From positions 3,330,301-3,394,300 of the forward strand of contig NZ_JAPDNR010000001.1 of NCBI RefSeq assembly GCF_025989125.1: DNA of 64,000 nucleotides. Direction: 5' to 3'. The notes under the pieces were generated by a model. That model was not told the origin of the DNA. It ran no database searches and was given only the letters and a program-made list of their open reading frames with translations. The position numbers were made by a program, and so were the translations under genes. Each line of letters starts with the position of its first letter. The stretch's first letter is position 1. Source of the DNA: Chitinophaga nivalis (GTDB taxonomy: Bacteria > Bacteroidota > Bacteroidia > Chitinophagales > Chitinophagaceae). This document shows positions 31,809 through 40,424 of the stretch, piece by piece.

Positions 31809-33527
31809 TTAAGTAGTAACCGTCATTTTTTTAAAGTTGAAAGAAGCAGGCTGGCCGGCATATTTCACTGTGCCTTCTTCAATTTCATAGATGTAATCCA
31901 TCAACTGCATCGACTCCATCCGATGGGTAACAATAATGATGATACTGTCTTTGTATTGTTCTCTTAAAGCTTCGAGTATTTTTTTCTCCAGCAGTGATTC
32001 GATGGAAGCTGTAGCTTCATCCATGATGATCAGTTGATTGTCCCTCGCCATGGCGCGGGCAATGGCAATGCGTTGTTTTTGCCCGTCGGAGAGGGTGCCA
32101 CCGGTATCGGTAACCATGGTGTGCCACCCTTCCGGTAATTTGTCTATCACCCCCGAAAGTTGCGCAGACGCGATGGCCATGGCTGCTTTTTCTTCACTGT
32201 TGGCTACTCCGCCATAACGTACATTTTCCAGAATACTATCGTGGAATAACTGGTTTTCCCGTTCTACCAATCCTAAACGGTTATGCCATCCCGGCAATTG
32301 GTGAATGCTTTTTTCGTTATCTATGGAAACCTTACCGGAGGTAGGTTGCATGAATCCGCATAACAAATTGATGATGGTAGATTTGCCACTTCCGCTGGGG
32401 CCTATCAGGCCATATATTTTTCCTTTCTCAAACTGCAGGGAAATATTATCTAAAATAGCGGTACCATTAATGTGCAGGGAAACCTGTTCAAAGCAGATGT
32501 TTTCGCAGGCGGGATCCTGAGTTGTTAGGGGAGGAGTGGTGGCGTCGGGAATAGCTTCGATATAGGCTTCTACCCGTTTCATGGAAACAATGGCCTTGGA
32601 AAAGCCGTTGTAGCCGTTGGTAATATTGACCATAGGAGAATAGAGCTTATTCAGGTATTGAATATAAGCGATTAAGGCGCCTATGGTCATAGTGCCTGAA
32701 AATACGTTCTTACCGCCATACGCCAGGATAAATATCGGCCCGATGGCCACCAGAAAAGTAAGCGTACTGCTGTTGGAAGCACTGATGATGGCACTTCTCA
32801 CATTAGCAGATACGATACTGCTATGAATGGATCGTAATTTATTTAATTCGTGTGTATAGGTATTGTAACTTTTGATGAGCCGGTTGTTTCTTATTTTTTC
32901 AATGAAAAAATTACTCAGCCGCTCATTTTCCAGTTGTATCTTTTTAAATCTTTCCTGTAATAGGGGGGTGAAAGCCCGCAGGGTAAAAACAATCAGGGGA
33001 ACCAGCAACAGGCTGATGACGGTTAGGTTTACATTCAGTACCAATAACATGATGGTGATGCCAATCACAGTCAGCAGGTCTATCAGGTAGGAGACGAGGT
33101 TCGACAGAAAAGAGGTCTGGATATTATTGACATCACTCTGCAGGGTATACAGGATATCGCCGGATTGGGTGGTCCGGAAGAAATCGATGGGTTTATGCAT
33201 GATACATTTCACCATATCCTGCTGGATACTGGCAATAATACCGCTGCTCACTTTTGTGTAGATGATTTCAATAAAGATGGTACAGGCAATACGCAGGATA
33301 TATACGCCTACCAGCATAAACAGTATTTGTACCAGGTCGCTGTACTGACCTTTCTGGAATACGCCGTCGATGATGATTTTCAGTGCATAGGGGGTCACCA
33401 GCGCACCTGCGCTGGAAGTAATCAGCAACAGCAACAGTAATAACTGATGTCGATGATAGGGTTTAAGGTATTTGTTGAATTTCCGGAAAAGGGCCATATA
33501 CTCCTTCCATATGCTGTCTTTTTTCAT
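31809..33527 (-). CDS. ABC exporter half-transporter (TMD-NBD fusion)
   Basis: 572 aa, inner membrane. Six transmembrane segments in residues 25-310 (first LLLLLLLITSSAGALVTPYA), then an ATPase domain with Walker A GPSGSGKST, signature LSDGQKQRIAIARA, Walker B LIIMDEATASI and switch His in VTHRMES. The order fits a homodimeric type IV exporter (MsbA/McjD class). There is no N-terminal C39 peptidase, so it would not cleave a double-glycine leader itself. Operon position makes it the likely exporter of the mature peptide. It is the only transporter near the convergent NRPS and could serve that instead. Confidence 0.92.
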   Translation of the reverse strand: MKKDSIWKEYMALFRKFNKYLKPYHRHQLLLLLLLITSSAGALVTPYALKIIIDGVFQKGQYSDLVQILFMLVGVYILRIACTIFIEIIYTKVSSGIIASIQQDMVKCIMHKPIDFFRTTQSGDILYTLQSDVNNIQTSFLSNLVSYLIDLLTVIGITIMLLVLNVNLTVISLLLVPLIVFTLRAFTPLLQERFKKIQLENERLSNFFIEKIRNNRLIKSYNTYTHELNKLRSIHSSIVSANVRSAIISASNSSTLTFLVAIGPIFILAYGGKNVFSGTMTIGALIAYIQYLNKLYSPMVNITNGYNGFSKAIVSMKRVEAYIEAIPDATTPPLTTQDPACENICFEQVSLHINGTAILDNISLQFEKGKIYGLIGPSGSGKSTIINLLCGFMQPTSGKVSIDNEKSIHQLPGWHNRLGLVERENQLFHDSILENVRYGGVANSEEKAAMAIASAQLSGVIDKLPEGWHTMVTDTGGTLSDGQKQRIAIARAMARDNQLIIMDEATASIESLLEKKILEALREQYKDSIIIIVTHRMESMQLMDYIYEIEEGTVKYAGQPASFNFKKMTVTT

Positions 33528-33626
33528 GCGGGCTACTTTATCATGAACTATTAAAATGAGGAATGGTGCAATGTTGTGGGTAAGACAAACAGCAGTAATC
33601 TTTCACCGCTCATCAGTTGGCTGTAT

Positions 33627-34526
33627 TTAACAGGTGGGATGAGGCGTGTGGATCACATCTGTCAGTTGTACATCATACAATCCGTTGAGTTTATCCAGTA
33701 CCTGTTGCAAAATACTATCCACCTGGTGAGGCGGGGTGAAGCCACTATGGCCGGATTTGCAGACAGTAATCATCGTGGGTCGAATGCCTTTTGCCTGCAG
33801 ACTTTCCGCAAAAAGGTCTATCCGTTTGGTAATTTCCACAGCCGTTACTTCCCGGTTGCTGGGGTAGCTATCCGGGAAGTGGTTGATGATATAAAAAAAA
33901 TCATCGTTTTTTTGAACGGCCTTGATGGAGTTGACCAGGTATCTTAAGTAATGATATTTATTGCCGATGAAATCGTGGTATTCGCTGGCAGTAATTTCGA
34001 TGATTACTTCGTTGTTGGAATAAGGATCTTCCTGACAGGAAAAATAATCCAGGTCGATGTCCAGCAAAATGTCCGTGTTGGGTTTGATAGCATAGGTATC
34101 GAAGCCCGGTGTGGCTATTTTGGCATATTGCATTAATTGCAGCCCGGGGGTGTTATTACCGGGATTTATTTTACCGGCGGTTATTTTTTTGCCGTCTCCG
34201 TTAAAGGAGCGTATATACATCAGGGTATCCAACGGCATGGGCATATCCTGGCGTATCCATACCACATCGCTGATCAGGCCGAGGTAAGCAGCCGGTAGTA
34301 TAAAGGTATCAATCCGCATTTCATCATATACCAGCTCCCTGATAGCTTGTAAAGGCTGTTGCAGGAGGTGGTTGATGGAAGTATGAAATACGGGCGTATT
34401 TAAATCGGAATGGTCATCGAAATGCAGCAACTGGCAGGGGCCGGAAATAATACCTTGCTGAAAGGCATAGGCCCAGGCGATGAATGCTTCATGGTGTTCT
34501 TCTACTATAAATAACGGCGTACTCAT
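33627..34526 (-). CDS. UPF0489 family protein, arginase-like fold
   Basis: 299 aa from the Met chosen (MSTPLFIVEEHHEAFIAWAY); an upstream Met would overlap the preceding gene. LLHFDDHSDLN and the later DIDLDYFSC carry Asp/His arranged like the metal ligands of arginase/deacetylase-fold proteins, and this layout is that of UPF0489. Arginase-fold enzymes hydrolyse amide, guanidino or acetyl groups. In a peptide operon it could act on Arg (one Arg, R45, lies in the predicted core) or deacetylate a sugar; both are inference. A 99-base gap separates it from the ABC gene. Confidence 0.75.
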   Translation of the reverse strand: MSTPLFIVEEHHEAFIAWAYAFQQGIISGPCQLLHFDDHSDLNTPVFHTSINHLLQQPLQAIRELVYDEMRIDTFILPAAYLGLISDVVWIRQDMPMPLDTLMYIRSFNGDGKKITAGKINPGNNTPGLQLMQYAKIATPGFDTYAIKPNTDILLDIDLDYFSCQEDPYSNNEVIIEITASEYHDFIGNKYHYLRYLVNSIKAVQKNDDFFYIINHFPDSYPSNREVTAVEITKRIDLFAESLQAKGIRPTMITVCKSGHSGFTPPHQVDSILQQVLDKLNGLYDVQLTDVIHTPHPTC

Positions 34527-34536
34527 GTGAATGCAA

Positions 34537-35772
34537 TTAATGATGGATGACGGATTCAATAAAATCTATAACAGTTGATTCAGCTGTCTGGTATTGTTCG
34601 AATATGCTTTGCATATACCGGATACCGGTGGTGATGCGATCCTGGCAAAGTGCTTCCAGGTGCCGGACAATATCCGCCGGGCTATCCTGTTCTATATCAC
34701 CTGCTATTCCCAGCTGGTGGTAGACGATTCTTTTGGCATTTTCATACATATCACTTTTTAACGTCCACGGATAAACGAGCATGGGCACGGCAAAGTGGAT
34801 GCCTTCTTTCAGGGAAGAAGCCCCGCCATGCGTGATGAAGAAGCGGGCTTTTTTCAACAGGGTTAGTTGTGGTATAGCCCGATATAGGTGCACGTTTGCC
34901 GGTAATACAGTATCCTTGAATTGTTCTATACAATGGCCCACGTTCATCACAAGGGTATACTGTGTGCATATACGAAACGCATCAATCACCTTTTGATAAA
35001 AGAGAGGAGCTTGTTCATACCAGTGCGTGAGGGAGCCCAATGAACAAACAACGAGTGGCTTGGAAAGATCGATTTGTTCAAAATCGAAGGCGTTTTCTGT
35101 CCGGTCGGCATCAATGAAAGGGCCTGCAAACCGGGTATCCGGATGCAGTTTACGGGGGAAGTCCAGTTCTGCCGGATAGAGCACCAGCTCGGGTACATGC
35201 AATACCCTGCAGATGGTAGACCTGTTTTTAAACGTAACGTGCCTGACCGATGCCGGTAGATTACTCAGTTGCACGACAGCCCGGTAACGCTGCCAGAATC
35301 CGCGCTGCAGAAAACGATGATAAAGGTTGGACCATTCCCATACCACCGTATTCCATACAAACACGGGAATATTCCTGGAGGGTAGCTTTTTATGCCGGTA
35401 AAATGGCGGCATATACGCACATCGGTCGCCATAGGCCCAGGATTGCAGCATCAAAAATCGGATACCCATGCCTTTCAGCAGCAGCGCTGCTTCCCAGAAC
35501 CCTACTTCCACCATAAAAGCAACAGGAGCATACTGCGCTTTTATTTCTTCCAATAATATTTTAATCACCACCGGATCCTGGCCGGTATGCCCGATGAATT
35601 TTACCGACGTAGGATGACAGTCGAAGCCGTATCTGTGGATGGCGGTCTGTAATAGCGGACTGGAAACATACACGATATGAAAGCCTCTTTGCTGCAGATG
35701 CCGGGCTACTTTTACAGCAGCAATGATATGACTGATATAAGGTGATAATATGAATACAATTGTCCTCTTCAT
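34537..35772 (-). CDS. GT1 family (UGT/MGT-like) glycosyltransferase
   Basis: 411 aa from MKRTIVFILSPYISHI; longer in-frame starts run into the preceding gene. GT-B fold: N-terminal acceptor domain, then a donor domain with LVVCSLGSLTHW and FITHGGASSLKEGIHFAVPM, the UDP/TDP-sugar signature of GT1 enzymes that glycosylate small molecules, antibiotics and some peptides. It follows the outer-membrane barrel gene by 13 bases. Attachment of a sugar to Ser, Thr or a hydroxylated residue of the precursor is a natural hypothesis, since hydroxylases are made from the same operon. Confidence 0.9.
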   Translation of the reverse strand: MKRTIVFILSPYISHIIAAVKVARHLQQRGFHIVYVSSPLLQTAIHRYGFDCHPTSVKFIGHTGQDPVVIKILLEEIKAQYAPVAFMVEVGFWEAALLLKGMGIRFLMLQSWAYGDRCAYMPPFYRHKKLPSRNIPVFVWNTVVWEWSNLYHRFLQRGFWQRYRAVVQLSNLPASVRHVTFKNRSTICRVLHVPELVLYPAELDFPRKLHPDTRFAGPFIDADRTENAFDFEQIDLSKPLVVCSLGSLTHWYEQAPLFYQKVIDAFRICTQYTLVMNVGHCIEQFKDTVLPANVHLYRAIPQLTLLKKARFFITHGGASSLKEGIHFAVPMLVYPWTLKSDMYENAKRIVYHQLGIAGDIEQDSPADIVRHLEALCQDRITTGIRYMQSIFEQYQTAESTVIDFIESVIHH

Positions 35773-35785
35773 AACCGGTAGATAT

Positions 35786-38197
35786 TTATAATCGCCCTCT
35801 TGCATCATTGCCGCCGGCGTCCACATTTTCTCTGTTCGTCTGCTTTTTCCCGATGGAGAAGTTATAGGTTAAACCAATGTTGATAAACCGGGTCGCGATG
35901 GTTCTGTTGACGAGCCGCGTGAAGGCTGTTTCATTCACCTGCCACCCGATTTTATACAGGTTAAAAGGATCGCCCAGATTCAGCAGGGCGGTCAGTTTAT
36001 CCTGCAGGAAATTTTTCCGGATATTGATATCAATCCTGCCCTGTGGATTTAAATCGTAAATACCGATGAAATTATTTCTGGCATACAGTCCGTTCACTTC
36101 CAGATAATATTTGCAGGGTAAACTGAATTTATTGGATACCCATAGATCCTGTGATAATTTAGATACCCTGCGTGCCTGCGTTCCCGTTATATCAATCGTC
36201 GTATGCCGGAGGGTGAGCGAACTGCTGATTTCCCACCAGCTGGTGATATTCACGGGAATATTCATGCTCAGGAATACATTGCGGTTGTTGTTGCTGTTTT
36301 CATCAGTGGCAATAATTACAGGGCCTTCATGGCGGTAAACGGTATTGATGGCGCTGGTGGTACGCTGATAGCCGGTAGTGAAGCTGTATTTTCCTTTCAG
36401 CAGATACTCGAGTTCCGTACTGGTGCTGAAATAAGGTTGCAGAAAAGGGTTTCCCTTTTCGATGTAATAAGGGTTGGATACATCCACAAAAGGGTTCAGC
36501 TGCCGGTAGTCCGGCCGGTTGATACGCCTGGCAGCAGAAAGTGTCAGTACATGATCATCGGTGAATTTCCGTTGCAGAAATAAAGAAGGGAAGAGGTCCC
36601 ATTTGTTTCGGCCAATTGTTTCTCCCGTGGTGATGGAGTTGCCGCTGTATTGATAATTCTCCGTTCTTAGTCCCAGCTTAGTGGACCATTTACCCCAGTC
36701 TTTCCAGATACTGGCATAGAGAGCAATGATGGTTTCCTGATACAGGAATTCGTTGGATTTCAGCCGGAGGTTTTGCAGGGTACCGGATAAGCCACTGTTG
36801 TACCGGATGGCATTATTCGTGGTGGAATAGGTATATTTTCCACCTGCATTGAGTGTAATGGTTTTACCGAATTTTTGCTCGAGGTCAATGTTGCCTACGT
36901 GTATATCTACCTGTAGCGGATTGTCGATGTAGAGTGTATCTGAAGGAAGCCGGGTATGTTGGGTGGCATCATAGTAATTATTAATGATGTTGTTCCCGAC
37001 ACTGTTGTGATAGCCGATGTAACTATAACCCATATCCAGTTTGCTGCCGGCGGAATCCAGTTTGTTGCGGTAGAAAATACTGGCCATTTGATTGCTCCAC
37101 CGGTTTATACCGTTGTTGCCGGTGGCCGTGGTGGAATCTATGCCTTTACCGGCAGTACCTGTTGTAAAAGCGGAGAAATCGTTGTTCTCGGAGCGGAAGT
37201 TCGCTACACTGAAATCATAGTTGGCGCCGAGTGTCTGGCGGTCATTGATTTTATAATCGAAGCCGAATTTTCCGCTGCTGAATTTCACGCGGGAGGTCCA
37301 TCGGTTGGTTTGTGTATTGTAGAGGTCTGATGCCGGGTAGTGTTGCCGTTCGTCGTTATCCTGGAACTGTTTGGCCCTGTACCAGGCATAGCTGGCTTGC
37401 AGGGTTACCTTGCCAACGCGGTAATTCAGCGCTGCATTTTCATTGAACTCATGATAACGGGTGTATTGATAGCTGGAGCCAATACTGCCGGATAAGCCAT
37501 ATTTATAGTTGTTTTTCAAGGTAATGTTGATAACCGTACCTGCATTCTGTGCATCGTAGGCCGCGCCTGGAACGGCCTGTATTTCGTACGATTTGATGGC
37601 TTCTGAGGGGATCGCCCGCAGGTAATCCAGCAAGGCAGATCCGGATAAGTGTATTTTCCTGTTGTCGACATATACGGTTACACCTTGTCCGCCCCGGAAT
37701 TGGATGCCACTTACCGGATCCACCCGTACACCCGGAATCACATTGAACAACCGCAGCGCATTTTCCCCATGCTGATACATACCGCCTTCAATATTGATGA
37801 TGGTTTTATCGACTGCACGGACGATAAAGGGCTTCCGGGCGGTTACCTGTATACCTTGCAGGTATTTGGCGGTATCCTGTACCAGCACAACGTTATGGAG
37901 CAGGTGAACAGCTGCCCGGATATATAGCTCCCGGGTATAGGGAAGTGACCCCATACTGCTGACACTTAACAGATATTTTCCGGTATCAATATCAGGTAGT
38001 GCGTATAGCCCGCTGTCATTGGTGACAGTGCCTTTTATCAGTATAGAAGCCGGCAGGCTGCGAAGCGAAACAGCGGCGCCGGGCACAGTACCCTGGCCGG
38101 TGCTTACTTTCCCATATATTTTGCTTTCCTGCGCTTTCCCCTGCGTGCATAGGAGACAGGCAGGTACCAACAGAAAAACAGCCCACATAACTTTCAT
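35786..38197 (-). CDS. Outer-membrane beta-barrel protein (OMP_b-brl_3, TonB-receptor-like)
   Basis: 803 aa. Signal peptide MKVMWAVFLLVPACLLCTQ, then a carboxypeptidase-regulatory-like beta-sandwich (about 25-110), a plug-like segment (about 130-230, including AVPGAAYDAQNAGTVINITL), and a long aromatic-rich barrel with alternating strands to the C-terminus. This is the Bacteroidota outer_membrane_beta-barrel family related to TonB-dependent receptors, with no SusD partner. Within a RiPP operon it could move the product across the outer membrane, re-import a metallophore-like peptide, or give self-protection. Confidence 0.88.
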   Translation of the reverse strand: MKVMWAVFLLVPACLLCTQGKAQESKIYGKVSTGQGTVPGAAVSLRSLPASILIKGTVTNDSGLYALPDIDTGKYLLSVSSMGSLPYTRELYIRAAVHLLHNVVLVQDTAKYLQGIQVTARKPFIVRAVDKTIINIEGGMYQHGENALRLFNVIPGVRVDPVSGIQFRGGQGVTVYVDNRKIHLSGSALLDYLRAIPSEAIKSYEIQAVPGAAYDAQNAGTVINITLKNNYKYGLSGSIGSSYQYTRYHEFNENAALNYRVGKVTLQASYAWYRAKQFQDNDERQHYPASDLYNTQTNRWTSRVKFSSGKFGFDYKINDRQTLGANYDFSVANFRSENNDFSAFTTGTAGKGIDSTTATGNNGINRWSNQMASIFYRNKLDSAGSKLDMGYSYIGYHNSVGNNIINNYYDATQHTRLPSDTLYIDNPLQVDIHVGNIDLEQKFGKTITLNAGGKYTYSTTNNAIRYNSGLSGTLQNLRLKSNEFLYQETIIALYASIWKDWGKWSTKLGLRTENYQYSGNSITTGETIGRNKWDLFPSLFLQRKFTDDHVLTLSAARRINRPDYRQLNPFVDVSNPYYIEKGNPFLQPYFSTSTELEYLLKGKYSFTTGYQRTTSAINTVYRHEGPVIIATDENSNNNRNVFLSMNIPVNITSWWEISSSLTLRHTTIDITGTQARRVSKLSQDLWVSNKFSLPCKYYLEVNGLYARNNFIGIYDLNPQGRIDINIRKNFLQDKLTALLNLGDPFNLYKIGWQVNETAFTRLVNRTIATRFINIGLTYNFSIGKKQTNRENVDAGGNDARGRL

Positions 38198-38289
38198 ATA
38201 CTGACATACACTTTTACAAATAGCTTTCAGGTATTCATGGCCTGCTTTGCAGGGCCTATAGCCGGCGGCAGGTTAGCTGCAGGGTAGTA

Positions 38290-38880
38290 TCAGGCGTAAG
38301 GGGATGTGGAGCCGTTGAATACCACATATTTTAAGGCCAGCGTTATCCTGGTTTCTTTGCAGATGCGGGAAGAAACAGATCCCTTGTGTTCAATGGAACC
38401 GGGAAATATGACGAACCTGCCGGGTTTGGGCAATACAGATACACGGGAATCCTTTTCGTCATAAAAGATGGTTTCACCACCGTATTTGTAATGCCAGTCT
38501 TTATTGACGTAATACAATACCGTCATGTCGTTGCGGTCTATGGCACAGTCTCTGTGAGGATAGGCTACATCACCATAGTTAGAGAGGTTGGTGTAGGATC
38601 TCCATAAAGTATATGTTTCAGGTTCGTTGATCAGGTCAAAGAATATCTCCCGGGCTTTTTGTCCGATAAAGGAATCTGTTTCAAATTTAGCCGGATCAAA
38701 TTCTGTGGTATAGATGGGAAATTCATCGTAGGAGGTATCTTTTTCAGCGCGTCTTACAGGCAAGGATACAACAAAATCATAAAATGCATCTATTTCATCC
38801 GGAGTGAATACATCATCTATGATGTAGATGTTTTTACCGGCTACGGTTTCTGTTCTGATAGTTGCGGTTGTTGTTTTCAT
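38290..38880 (-). CDS. 2OG-Fe(II) oxygenase, prolyl-4-hydroxylase-like
   Basis: 196 aa. Double-stranded beta-helix with the metal triad visible: H109 and D111 in YPHRDCAID, H165 in SIEHKG, and R178 (ETRITL) as likely 2-oxoglutarate-binding Arg. YKYGGETIFY and PKPGRFVIFPG are typical of the P4H/PhyH-like group that hydroxylates peptides and free amino acids. Its ATG overlaps the stop of the subtilase-JmjC gene (ATGA), so the two are translationally coupled. Likely role: hydroxylating a precursor side chain, perhaps making a site for glycosylation. The core has no Pro, so prolyl hydroxylation is unlikely. Confidence 0.9.
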   Translation of the reverse strand: MKTTTATIRTETVAGKNIYIIDDVFTPDEIDAFYDFVVSLPVRRAEKDTSYDEFPIYTTEFDPAKFETDSFIGQKAREIFFDLINEPETYTLWRSYTNLSNYGDVAYPHRDCAIDRNDMTVLYYVNKDWHYKYGGETIFYDEKDSRVSVLPKPGRFVIFPGSIEHKGSVSSRICKETRITLALKYVVFNGSTSPYA

Positions 38881-40421
38881 TTACTTGTATTTTCCAGGTT
38901 TGAGAATCCTTCTTTTATCATTGATTCAATAGCGATCATGTTTTTCTTATTGGCGCCACTGCGGAAGTGGCTGCGGACATAATCATAATTGATCTCGTTT
39001 ATAAAGTTTTCCGTGACGGAAATAGTAAGATCGAGATTGATGACGGCATGATGATAATGCCCTGGTATATACATCATTTGCCCGGGTTCCTGGATGCATA
39101 CCAATGGTTTGCAATCTTCTGCCAGCATGTGGTGCATGAAATCCGGCAGGTTGCCGGCTCTGAACCGGTCTATGTTTTTGCGGATGTATTCATTATAGAT
39201 TTTAGGGTAGACCAGCCAGAGTTTGCGGCCGCTGAAAAGATAATTCCAGGCGTCCGTATTCCAGATATCCGTATGCAGGCCGGTGTAGGTACCCTGGGTG
39301 CCTACATACATCCAGGAGAGGTTTTTACTGGGCTTACCGGAGGCCGTATTTTTATACCAGCAATTGAATATAGCAGGTGTCTGAAAGCCTTCACCCAGGA
39401 TATGCGACAGCGGCTGATTGGTTTTATAATAAAGCAATCCGGCGGTGTCTTGTTGCAGGTAGTTTTTCAGGGTGAGCGCTATGCCTTTCACCGCATCATC
39501 GCAGCTGCCAACAGGTTCCTGATGCGGCAGGAGATGGGCGAGGTGCGGTAAGGTGCAGGGGTAGGTGGTTTGCCAGTCCTGAAATGCCTGGGTGAATAAT
39601 ACGGGTATCGATGGAAATCCGTATTGCTCGTTGAAGTATTGTTTGGAAATCGTGGCACTATCATCCTGCGCCAGCTGCTTGCATTGACGCAGTAAAGCAT
39701 CCAGGTTGTCCGTTGCCGCCCGGGTAGCCTTATGATTCACGGCATGGCTGATCAGCCACGCTTTTAGTGTCTGCGGGTTGTGCCATGCTTTATTCAGGTA
39801 GGCGGCAGCTATCAGGCCGGTAAGGTTGGCAGTGGCGAAACTGGTGCCTTTACAGTCATCGAACTGCTGGTTGGGAAATGCCAGGTGTTTGAAATCTCCT
39901 TTGGTAAAGAGGTTGGTAGGTGCATTTTCCAGGTAGTAGAAATGCTCTTTCTCCGTGGTGTTGGCTTCACCTACACCTAATACATAGGGAGAGTGCGCCG
40001 GATAGCAGGGCTGATTGATCATGGAATGCGCGGCAGCTACAATCGTCACACCTTGTTCATATGCCTGCTGGCATATCTCCAGCAGGGTTTCAGACACCTG
40101 TTCCGTTCTGATACCCATACTGATATTAATAATAACAGCGTCTGTATGTTGCATCAGATAGGCAATAGCTGCTTCCAGCAGGTCTTCCGAAATGGAGCCG
40201 TTGAAGGAAGTAACTTTGACGACAAATAGTTTAGCCAGCAGGGAGTGCGATAGTATGGTGGATATTATCGGTGTGCCGTGGCCTCTTTCATCCTGTGAAA
40301 ATCCATCTTTTCTGACAATGCTGCCATCTTCGTTTTTAAAGAGCACAATACCATCTATATCTGCCTGTCCGATGATGGCATTGTTCAGGTCAACGCCCGT
40401 GTCAATTACACCTATAGTCAT
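38877..40421 (-). CDS. Subtilase (S8) - JmjC-type dioxygenase fusion
   Basis: 514 aa, no signal peptide, so cytoplasmic. Residues 1-235 are a subtilisin-like peptidase without prodomain: D7 (GVIDTGVD), H48 (ERGHGTP) and S194 (GTSFATA) form the triad. The usual AAGN oxyanion-hole motif reads AAAHS, so the Asn seems replaced by His132. Residues about 320-480 form a JmjC/cupin_8 hydroxylase: H383 and D385 (GLHTDIWN), K400 (GRKLWLVYP) and H458 (PGHYHHAV), as in FIH-like Asp/Asn hydroxylases. Start lies 3 bases after the maturase stop, so co-translated. Likely roles are leader removal plus hydroxylation. I know of no characterised protein joining these domains. The two halves are in one uninterrupted frame. 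Confidence 0.88.
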   Translation of the reverse strand: MTIGVIDTGVDLNNAIIGQADIDGIVLFKNEDGSIVRKDGFSQDERGHGTPIISTILSHSLLAKLFVVKVTSFNGSISEDLLEAAIAYLMQHTDAVIINISMGIRTEQVSETLLEICQQAYEQGVTIVAAAHSMINQPCYPAHSPYVLGVGEANTTEKEHFYYLENAPTNLFTKGDFKHLAFPNQQFDDCKGTSFATANLTGLIAAAYLNKAWHNPQTLKAWLISHAVNHKATRAATDNLDALLRQCKQLAQDDSATISKQYFNEQYGFPSIPVLFTQAFQDWQTTYPCTLPHLAHLLPHQEPVGSCDDAVKGIALTLKNYLQQDTAGLLYYKTNQPLSHILGEGFQTPAIFNCWYKNTASGKPSKNLSWMYVGTQGTYTGLHTDIWNTDAWNYLFSGRKLWLVYPKIYNEYIRKNIDRFRAGNLPDFMHHMLAEDCKPLVCIQEPGQMMYIPGHYHHAVINLDLTISVTENFINEINYDYVRSHFRSGANKKNMIAIESMIKEGFSNLENTSK

Positions 40422-40424
40422 AGT

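Noticed and set aside
31809..33527. C39 bacteriocin-processing exporter
   Set aside because: The protein begins directly with the membrane domain and has no N-terminal Cys peptidase region, despite the GG in the precursor.
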